This document shows, one piece after another, positions 37,110 to 45,339 of a stretch of DNA of 64,000 nucleotides. The stretch is from Coprovicinus avistercoris (GTDB lineage: Bacteria > Actinomycetota > Coriobacteriia > Coriobacteriales > Atopobiaceae). Below the pieces are notes generated by a model. That model did no database searches and had not been told where the DNA came from. It was given only the letters and a program-made list of their open reading frames with translations. The translations under genes were made by a program, and so were the position numbers. The stretch covers positions 62,001 through 126,000 of the forward strand of contig DVMQ01000017.1 in NCBI GenBank assembly GCA_018714895.1, in the 5' to 3' direction. The number at the start of each line of letters is the position of its first letter. Position 1 is the first letter of the stretch.

Positions 37110-37217
37110 GACTTACCACGACCTTCGACCGATGCTTATGTTTGGCAGAACTCCGTATGAGATAATCAGTCCAATACCAGGTTCGTTCTTTATGAAGGAA
37201 GGAAGGAACAGGGAGTC

Positions 37218-38210
37218 ATGAAGAAGATTATCAACGCACCTGAGAACTACACCGATGAGATGTTGCAAGGCATCTATGCCGCACATCCCGATAAGGTGAA
37301 GTGCACGGCTGACGATTTGCGTTGCTTTTGCATCGCAAACAAGAAGCCGGGCAAAGTAGCCATTATTACTGGCGGTGGTACTGGTCACCTGCCGCTGTTC
37401 CTTGGCTACGTTGGCGAAGGCCTTATCGACGGCTGCGGTGTTGGTGGCGTTTTCCAGTCGCCTTCTGCAGAGCAGATTTACAACATCGCCAAAGAGGTTG
37501 AGGCTGGCGCTGGTGTTCTGTTCCTGTATGGCAACTACACCGGCGATGTTATGAACTTTGACATGGCTGCTGAGATGCTCGATATGGACGATATCGAGAC
37601 TCGTTCAATTACAGGCGCAGATGACGTTCTGTCCAACAAGAACCCCGAGGCCCGTCGTGGCGTAGCTGGCATTTTCTTTATGTATAAGGCTGCCGGTGCT
37701 AAGGCCGACCAGATGGGCACCTTGGACGAGGTACTTGCTGCTGCTAAGAAGGCTGGCGACAACGTTCGTACCGTCGGTTTCGCTCTTACTCCCTGCATTG
37801 TCCCTGAGGTTGGTCATGCAAACTTCGAGCTTGGCGAGAATGAGATGGCCTTTGGTATGGGCATCCATGGTGAGCCGGGCGTTTGGAATGGCCCCATCAA
37901 GACCGCCGATGAGCTTGCTGAAGAGTCGGTTCGCGAGATCCTTGATGACATGCCGCTTGCTGAGGGCGATGAGGTAGCAGTACTTATCAATGGTCTGGGC
38001 GCCACCTCCATTGAGGAGCTCTACATTCTGAATAATTCTGTTCGCAAGCAGCTTGAGGCCAAGGGAATCAAGGTTTATCGCTCTTGGACCGGCGAGTACG
38101 CCACTTCCATGGAGATGATGGGTGCCTCTATCTCCATCTGCAAGGTTGACGATGAGCTCAAGGGCTACTTCGACTACCCAGTCGATACTCCGTTTATTTG
38201 CCAGCGCTAG
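37218..38210 (+). CDS. dhaK: Dihydroxyacetone kinase subunit DhaK (stand-alone)
   Basis: Binds dihydroxyacetone or a similar short ketose covalently through a histidine. 330 residues. The GGGTGHLPLFLGYVGEGLIDG substrate loop is near 52-72, NYTGD is near 106-110, and the hemiaminal-forming histidine is H217 in GMGIHGEPG. GGGAG precedes the ATG. dhaL lies 27 bases downstream, so the pair can form an ATP-dependent kinase. No DhaM phosphotransfer subunit is present. Relatives phosphorylate erythrulose or other C4 ketoses, so the substrate may not be dihydroxyacetone. Confidence 0.92.
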   Translation: MKKIINAPENYTDEMLQGIYAAHPDKVKCTADDLRCFCIANKKPGKVAIITGGGTGHLPLFLGYVGEGLIDGCGVGGVFQSPSAEQIYNIAKEVEAGAGVLFLYGNYTGDVMNFDMAAEMLDMDDIETRSITGADDVLSNKNPEARRGVAGIFFMYKAAGAKADQMGTLDEVLAAAKKAGDNVRTVGFALTPCIVPEVGHANFELGENEMAFGMGIHGEPGVWNGPIKTADELAEESVREILDDMPLAEGDEVAVLINGLGATSIEELYILNNSVRKQLEAKGIKVYRSWTGEYATSMEMMGASISICKVDDELKGYFDYPVDTPFICQR

Positions 38211-38237
38211 AGCACATATCGTCTGGAGGCATTTGTG

Positions 38238-38882
38238 ATGGAAAAGATCACCGTTAACGAGATTCCTGAGATGTTTGATCAGGTTGCTATTGTTTTCGCA
38301 GATAAGAAAGATGAGCTCTGCGAAATGGATGCCGCTATGGGCGATGGCGACCTTGGTCTCACTATGAGCAAGGGCTATGGCGCACTTCCTGGCTTCCTTC
38401 GTGACAATGCTGCCGAAGGCGATATTGGCAAGCAGCTCATGAAGAGCGGTATGAAGATGCAGAATGAGGTTCCTTCAACCATGGGAACCCTCATGAGCTC
38501 TGGCATTATGGAGGCCGGCAAGGCTTTCAAGGGCAAGGTTGAGCTTGTTCCTGCCGACATTGCTGCGTATGTTACTGCCTTTGCAGCTGGTATTAAGAAG
38601 CGCGGTAAGTGTGAGTTGGGCGATCGCACCATTCTCGACTCCGTGCATGCTGGAGCAGAGAAGGCACAGGCACTCGTTGATGCCAATCCTGATGCAAGTT
38701 TCCGCGATGTTATTTCCGCAGCTGTTGAAGGCGCTCATGAGGGCGTTGAGGCAACAAAGGATATGCTGCCCAAGTATGGCAAGGCTGCTGTCCACGCTGC
38801 CAAGGCAAAGGGCGTTGTAGACCAGGGTGCACTTGCTGGTTACTACATGCTCGTTGGTCTGCAGAACTACTTTGAGGAATAG
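38238..38882 (+). CDS. dhaL: Dihydroxyacetone kinase subunit DhaL
   Basis: Nucleotide-binding helical-barrel subunit of 214 aa. The metal-nucleotide motif MDAAMGDGDLGLTM holds D31, D36 and D38. STMGTLMSSG, GKCELGDRTILDSVHAG and a C-terminal YYMLVGLQNYFEE follow the family. The position after D38 is leucine, whereas the fused paralogue downstream has DGDHG. The start is GTG 38235 or ATG 38238, with GGAGG upstream. It pairs with the DhaK just before it. Confidence 0.9.
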   Translation: MEKITVNEIPEMFDQVAIVFADKKDELCEMDAAMGDGDLGLTMSKGYGALPGFLRDNAAEGDIGKQLMKSGMKMQNEVPSTMGTLMSSGIMEAGKAFKGKVELVPADIAAYVTAFAAGIKKRGKCELGDRTILDSVHAGAEKAQALVDANPDASFRDVISAAVEGAHEGVEATKDMLPKYGKAAVHAAKAKGVVDQGALAGYYMLVGLQNYFEE

Positions 38883-38914
38883 TACGTTGGCATTGATGCT
38901 GTAAGAGCTATGGC

Positions 38915-38950
38915 ACCCGAGGCAGTACGCTGTTTTGTACTGCCTCGGGT
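38915..38950 (+). terminator. Strong intra-cluster hairpin between dhaL and the dhaKL fusion
   Basis: A perfect 14-pair stem ACCCGAGGCAGTAC / GTACTGCCTCGGGT with an 8-base loop. Only TAATCT follows, so there is no real U tract. It could lower readthrough into the fused kinase gene, or be an RNA processing or stability element that sets unequal expression. Confidence 0.55.
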
Positions 38951-38975
38951 TAATCTGTGAGAAAGGACTTGCTAC

Positions 38976-40679
38976 ATGCTCTTTAACGATCCTAAGACAT
39001 TCCGTGAGGACATGCTTAAGGGATATGTTGCTGCATATCCTGATTATGTTGTAGAGGTTCCTGGTGGCGTTGCTCGTGCCACCAAGATGCCCGAAGGAAA
39101 AATTGCTGTTATCAATGGTGGTGGCTCAGGTCACTATCCAGCATTCTGCGGCATCATCGGCGACGGCTTTATGGATGCAACGGTTGTTGGTAACGTATTT
39201 ACGTCTCCTTCAACTGAAGATGTGCTCGGTGTAGCTCGCTCTGTTGAGCAGGGCACTGGCGTCTTCATTGTGGGTGGCAACTATGCTGGCGACAAGATGA
39301 ACTTCAACATGGCACGTGACCGCCTTATTGAAGATGGTATTGACGCTCGTTCTTTCTTCATTACTGATGATGTGGCTTCTGCTACTACTGATGAGATTGA
39401 GAAGCGTCGCGGTAACGTCGGTACCTTCATGGTATTTAAGGCTGCGGGTGCAGCTGCAGCAGCTGGCGTTTCTTTCGACGATCTTGTCCGTATTACCACC
39501 AAGGCAAATGATCGTACCCGCACCATGTCGGTCGGATTCCGTGGCTGCACCCTTCCTGGTGCTGATGAGCCTCTCTTCCATGTTCCTCATGGCAAGATGG
39601 AGATTGGCCAGGGTATCCATGGTGAGCCTGGTGTAGGTGAAGGCGATCTGGCAAGCGCAGCTGAGGTTGCAGAACTGCTCGTGGATCGCGTACTTGCTGA
39701 GGCACCCGCTGACGATTCAAAGCGCATTGCAGTTATTCTTGATGGTCTGGGCTCCACCAAGTACGAAGAGCTCTTCGTTGTATGGGGTACAGTGCGTCAG
39801 CTGCTCGAGGATAAGGGATACACCCTTGTTGAGCCGCTCGTGGGTGAGTTTGTCACCTCCCTCGATATGGAAGGCATTGCTCTTGCAGTTGAGTATCTGG
39901 ACGATGAGCTCGAGACCTATTGGAGCGCTCCCTGCGATACTGCTTCTTTCCGCAAGGGTGCTAGCTCGATGGCTTCTGGTGAGCGCAAGGTCTACGCAGA
40001 GCTCACTGAGCAAGCGGATACTTTTGAAAAGGGTTCCGAAGCTTCTGAAAAGGCCGCTGACTACATCGTTGATGCCTTTGCTCGTATGCAGACTGCCATT
40101 GCTGATGCTGAGGAAGAGCTTGCAAAGATTGATGGTGTTGCTGGAGACGGCGACCATGGTCGTGGCATGGTAAAGGGTTCAACCTTTGCTGCTGAGGCTG
40201 CAAAAGATGCGCGCGAGAAGGGCGCAGCAGCTGGTTCTGTTCTTAAGGAAGCCGGTCGTGCTTGGGCTGCTAAGGCTGGTGGCACCTCTGGTGTTCTGTG
40301 GGGATCAGCGCTTGAGGCTGCTGGTGCCGTTGTGGGCGATCAGGCCGATGCCTATGATGCTCAGGTTGCTGCAGATGCAGTAAAGGCTGCCTATGAGAAG
40401 ATGCTTTCTCTTGGTGGCGCTCACCGTGGCGATAAGACTATGCTCGATGCACTGATTCCATTTGGTGAGGCTCTTGAGGCTGCCGCTGGCGAAGGCAAGT
40501 CTCTTGAGGATGCCTGGGCTACTGCCGCAGAAATTGCTCAGAAGGCTGCTGAAGATACCGCTAATATGGTTCCTAAGGTTGGTCGTGCTCGTCCGGCTGC
40601 TGAGCGTAGTCTTGGTACGCCTGATGCAGGAGCAATTTCTATGGCTCTTTGCATTCGCACGGTTCTTCCTACTGAGTAA
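38976..40679 (+). CDS. Fused DhaK-DhaL dihydroxyacetone (or short ketose) kinase
   Basis: 567 residues. The DhaK domain is 1-330 (GGGSGHYPAFCGIIGDGFMDA, GGNYAGDKMN, active histidine H215 in GQGIHGEPG). A short linker follows, then the DhaL domain 355-567 with GVAGDGDHGRGM (D391, D393). This is the ATP-dependent single-chain form, as in Citrobacter Dak and eukaryotes. It is the second complete kinase in the cluster, so the two probably act on different substrates. GAAAGGA lies before the ATG. Codon use is strongly biased (GCT, GGC, AAG), suggesting high expression. Confidence 0.92.
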   Translation: MLFNDPKTFREDMLKGYVAAYPDYVVEVPGGVARATKMPEGKIAVINGGGSGHYPAFCGIIGDGFMDATVVGNVFTSPSTEDVLGVARSVEQGTGVFIVGGNYAGDKMNFNMARDRLIEDGIDARSFFITDDVASATTDEIEKRRGNVGTFMVFKAAGAAAAAGVSFDDLVRITTKANDRTRTMSVGFRGCTLPGADEPLFHVPHGKMEIGQGIHGEPGVGEGDLASAAEVAELLVDRVLAEAPADDSKRIAVILDGLGSTKYEELFVVWGTVRQLLEDKGYTLVEPLVGEFVTSLDMEGIALAVEYLDDELETYWSAPCDTASFRKGASSMASGERKVYAELTEQADTFEKGSEASEKAADYIVDAFARMQTAIADAEEELAKIDGVAGDGDHGRGMVKGSTFAAEAAKDAREKGAAAGSVLKEAGRAWAAKAGGTSGVLWGSALEAAGAVVGDQADAYDAQVAADAVKAAYEKMLSLGGAHRGDKTMLDALIPFGEALEAAAGEGKSLEDAWATAAEIAQKAAEDTANMVPKVGRARPAAERSLGTPDAGAISMALCIRTVLPTE

Positions 40680-40687
40680 ATATCGAA

Positions 40688-40721
40688 GGCGCCCTTTATT
40701 CATTTACGAATTGAGGGCGTC
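40688..40721 (+). terminator. Weak hairpin after the fused kinase gene
   Basis: GGCGCCCT (40688-40695) pairs with AGGGCGTC (40714-40721) using one G-T pair. There is no U tract, so termination is doubtful. TTGACA at 40728-40733 just downstream could be the -35 of a promoter for the PTS genes, but no convincing -10 follows at the right distance. Confidence 0.3.
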
Positions 40722-40827
40722 CGCCTGTTGACAATTTCTGGTCATTATGGCGAGATTAAGAGATAATTTGGGTATAACGTGTCCGTATCAAGGGAGATAC
40801 GACACATAACACGAAAGGGGTCAATAC

Positions 40828-41298
40828 ATGGCTAACGCCGATACCGCACTCTTTAAGCCGGAACTCGTTTTCTTTGATATGGAGTGCAAGGATCGCGAGG
40901 ACTTTTTCCAGCAGCTTCACGACAAGCTGGATGCCATGGGCTACATCAAGGATACCTGGCTGGAAGGTATTACAACTCGTGAGAAAAATTACCCCACCGG
41001 TCTTCGTTGCGAGGCCGCTGAGATTGCAATTCCTCACACGGATCCTCAGCACCTTGAGAAGCCTTATATCGCTATTGTTAAGCCCAAGACTCCCATTCGT
41101 TTTGAGCACATGGCTGGCGCTGGCGAGGATGTAGACGCTCAGCTTATTATTAATCTTGGTGTTCAGCGTGATGGTGGCCAGGTTGCCGTGCTTCAGAACC
41201 TCATGAACATCTTCATGAACAATGAGGCTGTGGAAGACATTATGGCTCAGACCACAGCTGAGGGCCTTATTGAGTCCATCACCTCTCGTTTCGAGTAA
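40828..41298 (+). CDS. PTS sugar transporter EIIA, galactitol/fructose type
   Basis: Cytoplasmic phosphocarrier of 156 aa. The phospho-accepting histidine is H70 in CEAAEIAIPHTDPQHL, the PTS_EIIA_2 pattern. It receives phosphate from HPr and passes it to EIIB at 41374. AAAGGGG precedes the ATG. The partner genes (IIB, IIC) mark a Gat-family system. Confidence 0.9.
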   Translation: MANADTALFKPELVFFDMECKDREDFFQQLHDKLDAMGYIKDTWLEGITTREKNYPTGLRCEAAEIAIPHTDPQHLEKPYIAIVKPKTPIRFEHMAGAGEDVDAQLIINLGVQRDGGQVAVLQNLMNIFMNNEAVEDIMAQTTAEGLIESITSRFE

Positions 41299-41322
41299 AA
41301 CGAGGCTATAGTTGGTACTACG

Positions 41323-41341
41323 GCGAGACAAAGCGTCTCGC
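41323..41341 (+). repeat. Short hairpin between EIIA and EIIB genes
   Basis: GCGAGAC (41323-41329) and GTCTCGC (41335-41341) form a 7-pair stem with a 5-base loop. No T run follows. It is probably an mRNA stability or processing element between two genes of one transcript. Confidence 0.4.
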
Positions 41342-41373
41342 TGGGAAAGACATTCTCTTCAAGGAGGACTAGT

Positions 41374-41676
41374 ATGACCGCTCGTATTATCGTTGCTTGT
41401 GGCTCCGGTGTAGCCACCTCCCAGACCGTCGCTTCCAAGGTCGAGCGTCTGCTCAAGGCCGACAATGTTGACGCCACCATCGAGGCTGTTGACATCAAGT
41501 CCATCAAGCACACCATTAAGCAGGCCGACATTTATATCTCCATTGTTAAGGAAGACACCGACTGGGGCATTCCTGTATTCAATGGTGTTGCATTCCTCAC
41601 CGGCATTGGCCAGGACGCCGAGTACAAGAAGCTTCTTGCTGCTATCGACGAGGTTAACTCCCGTCCTAAGGCATAA
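41374..41676 (+). CDS. PTS sugar transporter EIIB, galactitol type
   Basis: A 100-residue phosphocysteine protein. The phosphorylated residue is C9 in IIVACGSGVATSQTV, the Gat-family EIIB loop. AAGGAGGA precedes the ATG. It carries phosphate from EIIA (76 bases upstream) to the incoming sugar bound by EIIC (43612). Confidence 0.92.
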   Translation: MTARIIVACGSGVATSQTVASKVERLLKADNVDATIEAVDIKSIKHTIKQADIYISIVKEDTDWGIPVFNGVAFLTGIGQDAEYKKLLAAIDEVNSRPKA

Positions 41677-41736
41677 GTAATTCGAGATATTTTCCGCACA
41701 TCCAATTCGACGGAATGTGTATTCTCGGCTAACATG

Positions 41737-41771
41737 GATGGTCCACATCACAAGGATGTGGACCATCTTTT
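41737..41771 (+). terminator. Terminator after the EIIB gene
   Basis: A perfect 13-pair stem GATGGTCCACATC / GATGTGGACCATC with a 5-base loop, followed by four T. It separates the IIA-IIB pair from the membrane-protein gene, whose ribosome site lies just past it. Confidence 0.8.
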
Positions 41772-41788
41772 GTAACGAGAGGAATAAC

Positions 41789-42316
41789 GTGTCTAAGAGC
41801 AAGAAGAAAAAATATATTGCGCCGGGCAACGCCTCATTGCGCAAGTATGAAGAGGAGCACCAGGCGCCTGAGAATAAATTTAATATTCCTAAGGCGGGAT
41901 GGTTTGCCCTCGTTTTTCTCTCTGCGGCATTTCTTGTTTTGGGTTTGCTCACAAGTAGTATTTATTATGCTTTGCCAGCACTACTCATCATTTTGTTTGT
42001 AGATCGTTATGGCAAGGATTACATTCTCCAGGACTATAACGACATGTTGGAGAAGCGCAAAATTGCGATGGGTATGGCAGAGGATCTTTCTGACGATGAG
42101 CGAAAGAATCTCATGCAAGCACTTACCCAAGAGCGTCTGCGTCTTCGTCGTGAAAAGCGTGATCGCAAGAAAGCCGAGAAACTTGGTATTTCATACGATG
42201 ACTATGTACAGGCAAAATACGGATCACAGAATACCGAGACGGATGATTCTGACAACAATGAAGAGCTGCCAGCATTGGAAGCTGCTTCAGATAATGAAGA
42301 GGATGAAAAAGCGTAG
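41789..42316 (+). CDS. Small membrane protein of unknown function
   Basis: 175 residues. Lys-rich N-terminus, two close membrane helices at about 38-54 and 57-72 (AGWFALVFLSAAFLVLGLL, YYALPALLIILFV), then a long charged cytoplasmic segment rich in Glu/Arg/Lys with coiled-coil character and an acidic end (DNNEEDEKA). The start is GTG 41789 with GAGAGG upstream; the longer frame begins inside the preceding terminator. No family recognised. It sits between the PTS genes and the RhaD-like gene, but a role in that pathway is not shown. Confidence 0.7.
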   Translation: MSKSKKKKYIAPGNASLRKYEEEHQAPENKFNIPKAGWFALVFLSAAFLVLGLLTSSIYYALPALLIILFVDRYGKDYILQDYNDMLEKRKIAMGMAEDLSDDERKNLMQALTQERLRLRREKRDRKKAEKLGISYDDYVQAKYGSQNTETDDSDNNEELPALEAASDNEEDEKA

Positions 42317-42450
42317 CAGGTTCTGCAGATTGAAAAAATATTCAAATCTACTGCAAGATTTTGCCAATTTATGACACAACCTGTTATGTTTTGAGTCGTA
42401 AGCTATAGGTATGCAAGTACTGCATTCACTAAAAAGGAAAGGGGAGAGAT

Positions 42451-43266
42451 ATGGCTGATTGGAAGCAGATCGGCGCCGTCAAGGAGGTCCAGGAGCTTGC
42501 CTATCTCATGTGGGACAAGAACTGGGACGAGGCCAATGGTGGCAACATTACGTATCTGCTGACAGATGAGGAGGTAGCTGAGCTTGGCTATACTCCAGGT
42601 GCTGGCCGCAAGGTAGATCTCAAGGTTCCTGATGGTGTTCGTGGCAAGTATGTTCTCGTTACTGCTACCGGCTCCTATTTCCGTGAGCTCCGTGACGATC
42701 CCGACCACCTGCTTGGCATTTGCTACATTCCTGAGGAAGGCGATTACTACGAGATCGCCTATGGTCTTGAGGACAACCGTCCGACTTCTGAGTTCCCTGC
42801 ACACCTCGCTACACATGCTGCACGTCTTGCTGTTGATCCTGAGCAGCGTGTTGTTATGCACAACCATGCAACCAACGTACTCGCTATGACGCATGTTGGT
42901 CCTACCGACGAGAAGGAATTCACCCTTGCTCTTTGGCGCATCATTCCTGAGGCAATCGTTCTGTTCCCCGAGGGCATTGGTCTCGTTCCGTTCATGGTTT
43001 GCGGAACCCAGGACATTGCAGACGCAACCCTCGAGAAGATGAAGGATCGTCGTTTCGTCGTCTGGCAGTATCACGGCGTCTTCAGCGCTGGTCATTCTCT
43101 GCACGATGCCTTTGGCCTGCTCGAGACGGTCGACAAGGTTGCTGGCGTCTATCTCGAGATGAAGCGTTGCGGCTGCGATAAGCAGGGCATCGATGATCAG
43201 GGTCTCCGCGATCTGTGCGAGCACTTTGGTCTTACCCCGCGCGCTGGCTACATTGAGGGCATGTAA
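42451..43266 (+). CDS. rhaD: Rhamnulose-1-phosphate aldolase-like class II aldolase
   Basis: Zinc aldolase cleaving an L-ketose 1-phosphate to dihydroxyacetone phosphate and L-lactaldehyde (RhaD reaction). The 271-residue protein resembles E. coli RhaD (274 aa) in motif order: NWDEANGGNIT, catalytic E114 in PTSEFPAH, zinc ligands H137 and H139 in VMHNHATN, and H208 in WQYHGVF. AAAGGGGAGAG precedes the ATG. There is no rhamnose isomerase or rhamnulose kinase in the window; a PTS delivering a 1-phosphate would make the kinase unnecessary. Substrate is inferred. Confidence 0.87.
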   Translation: MADWKQIGAVKEVQELAYLMWDKNWDEANGGNITYLLTDEEVAELGYTPGAGRKVDLKVPDGVRGKYVLVTATGSYFRELRDDPDHLLGICYIPEEGDYYEIAYGLEDNRPTSEFPAHLATHAARLAVDPEQRVVMHNHATNVLAMTHVGPTDEKEFTLALWRIIPEAIVLFPEGIGLVPFMVCGTQDIADATLEKMKDRRFVVWQYHGVFSAGHSLHDAFGLLETVDKVAGVYLEMKRCGCDKQGIDDQGLRDLCEHFGLTPRAGYIEGM

Positions 43267-43292
43267 GATACATAGTTCTTTGTGGCACCCAG

Positions 43293-43324
43293 GAAGGCAC
43301 ACCACATGGTGTGCCTTCTTTTTT
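43293..43324 (+). terminator. Terminator after the RhaD-like gene
   Basis: A perfect 11-pair stem GAAGGCACACC / GGTGTGCCTTC with a 4-base loop, followed by six T (43319-43324). A strong intrinsic terminator. Confidence 0.9.
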
Positions 43325-43611
43325 ATGAATCTCAAAAGCAATAAAGTTATAAAACAGAACATTACAAATATAGAGTCAGAAAAGGATAAGAGAAACAAAT
43401 TAACTAAAAAGAGAAACTAATTAATATCTGAAAAACAAAACCCCATATCAGAGCGTTGTCTCAGGAAAACCAAGAAATTGAAGCTCAAAATAGAATCTTC
43501 GTAAGAACTTTGTGTTAGACTTATGGAGCACCTTTTGAATATTTTGGTGCGTAATTGTTAAGGGAGAGAGCAAGTCAACAAAGCACCGCGAACTGGAGAA
43601 GGGAGAACTTG
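43325..43611 (+). promoter_or_regulatory. AT-rich leader region before the EIIC gene
   Basis: No gene is supported in these 287 bases: a 31-codon frame opening at 43325 has no ribosome site. GCACC (43528-43532) and GGTGC (43546-43550) flank an AT-rich centre and could be an operator near the EIIC promoter. A confident -35/-10 pair is not evident. The preceding terminator means the EIIC gene must have its own promoter here. Confidence 0.35.
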
Positions 43612-45009
43612 ATGGATATTCTGTTAAATGTCGTTAACTATATCCTGGGATTTGGTGCAGCAGTATTCGTACCGCTGATCATGTTTGTCCTGGGTCTGTG
43701 CGTGAAGATGAAGCCGGGCGATGCGTTTATCGCAGCTCTGACTCTCGGCATTGCCTTCACGGGCATGAACACCATTACAAGCTTCATGACAGGCGCAATT
43801 CAGCCTGCCGCTGAGGGCCTTGCTGACAAGACTGGCCTTGCCCTCACCACCGTCGACACTGGTTGGCCTGCAATGTCCGCTATTGCTTGGGCTTGGCCTT
43901 TCGGCGTTCTGTGCTTCCCGCTTCTTATCGTCATCAACATCATCCTGTTGGTGACCAACAAGACCAGCACTCTTAATGTTGATCTTTGGAACGTCTGGAA
44001 CCTTCTGTTCACCGCCGTTCTTATCAACTATGCTTGCGAAGAGGCTGGCATGGGCACCACCGTTGCAATGGTTCTTGCATTTGTTGGTGCTGGCCTTATG
44101 GCCGCTCTTGGTATCAAGATCGGCGATATGTGGGCTCCTTCAATTGAGAAGATCACGGGCATCCCTGGCGTAACGGTTCCACACTCCATGACCTTCACCG
44201 CCGTTCTTATGTTCCCGTTTGAGCTCATCCTCGAGAAGATCCCTGCCATTCAGAACAACAATGTTGACGCTAAGTGGCTCCGCGATCACTTTGGTATCTT
44301 TGGTGAGAACTCCGTAATGGGCCTCATCATTGGTATCGTCCTTGGCGCTATCGCTTATGGAGAGCTCCAGGCTGCTCTGACCCTCGGTATCCAGGCCGCT
44401 ACCGCAATGGTCCTCTTCCCGATGGTCTCCAAGCTCTTCATGCAGGCCCTTTCGCCGATCTCCGACGCTGTGGGTGACTGGATGAAGGCTAAGTTCCAGG
44501 ACGGCCGTGAGCTTTACATCGGCCTTGACTGGCCTATCGTTGCTGGCTCGAACGAGCTCTGGGTTCTCACCATCCTGCTCATTCCTGTCGAGCTTATCTT
44601 CGCAGTTGTTCTTGCTCCTATCGGCAACACGGTCCTTCCGTTCGCTGGTATCATCAACACCTGCTGCGCCGTACCTGCACTGCTCCTCACCGGTGGCAAC
44701 CTCATCAAGATGCTCATTCTTGGTATCATCGCCACCCCGGTGTACCTGATGGTTGGTTCTTCCTTCGCTGGCTACTGCACACGTCTGGCCCAGACTTGGT
44801 CGCCCGACTCGCTCGCTGGCATGGGCGAGAACCCCTCCATTACTTGGTCCACCATGGAGTGCCCCGACTTCCGTTGGGTTCTCGTCAACGGCCTCTCTGG
44901 TCACGTTGTCGCGATTGTGCTGCTCATTGTCTGGCTTGCGCTCTTCGTGCTTCTCTACAAGCACATGGCAAAGCGCAATGTCGAGATCAAGAAGGAGCTC
45001 GGCCGCTAA
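43612..45009 (+). CDS. PTS sugar transporter EIIC, galactitol (GatC) family
   Basis: Membrane permease of 465 aa with about 10-12 hydrophobic segments, starting MDILLNVVNYILGFGAAVFVPLIMFVLGL, as in GatC/SgcC proteins. It translocates the sugar while EIIB phosphorylates it. LDWPIVAGSNELWVL, GNTVLPFAGIINTCC and STMECPDFRWV are family-style loops. The longer frame begins at 43555; ATG 43612 with GGGAG seven bases upstream is the true start. It is unlinked in transcription from IIA-IIB by two terminators. Substrate unknown. Confidence 0.9.
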   Translation: MDILLNVVNYILGFGAAVFVPLIMFVLGLCVKMKPGDAFIAALTLGIAFTGMNTITSFMTGAIQPAAEGLADKTGLALTTVDTGWPAMSAIAWAWPFGVLCFPLLIVINIILLVTNKTSTLNVDLWNVWNLLFTAVLINYACEEAGMGTTVAMVLAFVGAGLMAALGIKIGDMWAPSIEKITGIPGVTVPHSMTFTAVLMFPFELILEKIPAIQNNNVDAKWLRDHFGIFGENSVMGLIIGIVLGAIAYGELQAALTLGIQAATAMVLFPMVSKLFMQALSPISDAVGDWMKAKFQDGRELYIGLDWPIVAGSNELWVLTILLIPVELIFAVVLAPIGNTVLPFAGIINTCCAVPALLLTGGNLIKMLILGIIATPVYLMVGSSFAGYCTRLAQTWSPDSLAGMGENPSITWSTMECPDFRWVLVNGLSGHVVAIVLLIVWLALFVLLYKHMAKRNVEIKKELGR

Positions 45010-45061
45010 AGCATCTGCTTGCGGTTTGGCTTGCTCGCAATACTCTCTCATCCATCAAGCG

Positions 45062-45095
45062 GGACCCGTCTCCATTTGGAGGCGGGTCCTTGTTT
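45062..45095 (+). terminator. Terminator after the EIIC gene
   Basis: A 12-pair stem GGACCCGTCTCC (45062-45073) / GGAGGCGGGTCC (45078-45089), one T-G pair, 4-base loop, then TTGTTT. Confidence 0.78.
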
Positions 45096-45235
45096 ATAGA
45101 TAAACAACGAGCAACATGAGATGGATACATATAAATCTGTTTGCTTCTATAAAGCGATTGTTATCTCTATAAACAACCAGTTAAGAGTAGAGATTTGGCA
45201 ATTCGTGATAGATACTGTCCTAGAATAGTAGGAGG

Positions 45236-45262
45236 GCAATATTTGATTATTTATAGCAATAT
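45236..45262 (+). promoter_or_regulatory. Direct repeats upstream of the FucA-like gene
   Basis: GCAATAT occurs at 45236-45242 and 45256-45262, 20 bases apart on the same face of the helix. AraC-family activators bind such direct half-sites about two turns apart, and an AraC gene lies just downstream. The rest of the gap (45096-45339) is AT-rich without a gene. ATTTGA and TATAGT, about 16 bases apart (near 45270-45300), are a possible promoter. Confidence 0.4.
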
Positions 45263-45339
45263 CGAGAACATTTGAAACACGTCTGAAACGTTATAGTGAA
45301 GTCACGTTCGTAGTCGCTAGAAGCGAGAGAGGAAGCAAG

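Noticed and set aside
43325..43420. 31-codon frame after the RhaD terminator
   Set aside because: Begins in the terminator T run, has no ribosome site and is low-complexity.
43528..43550. GCACC...GGTGC arms as the EIIC operator
   Set aside because: Only five bases per arm with an AT-rich centre; too short to call without conservation data, so only mentioned in the gap entry.
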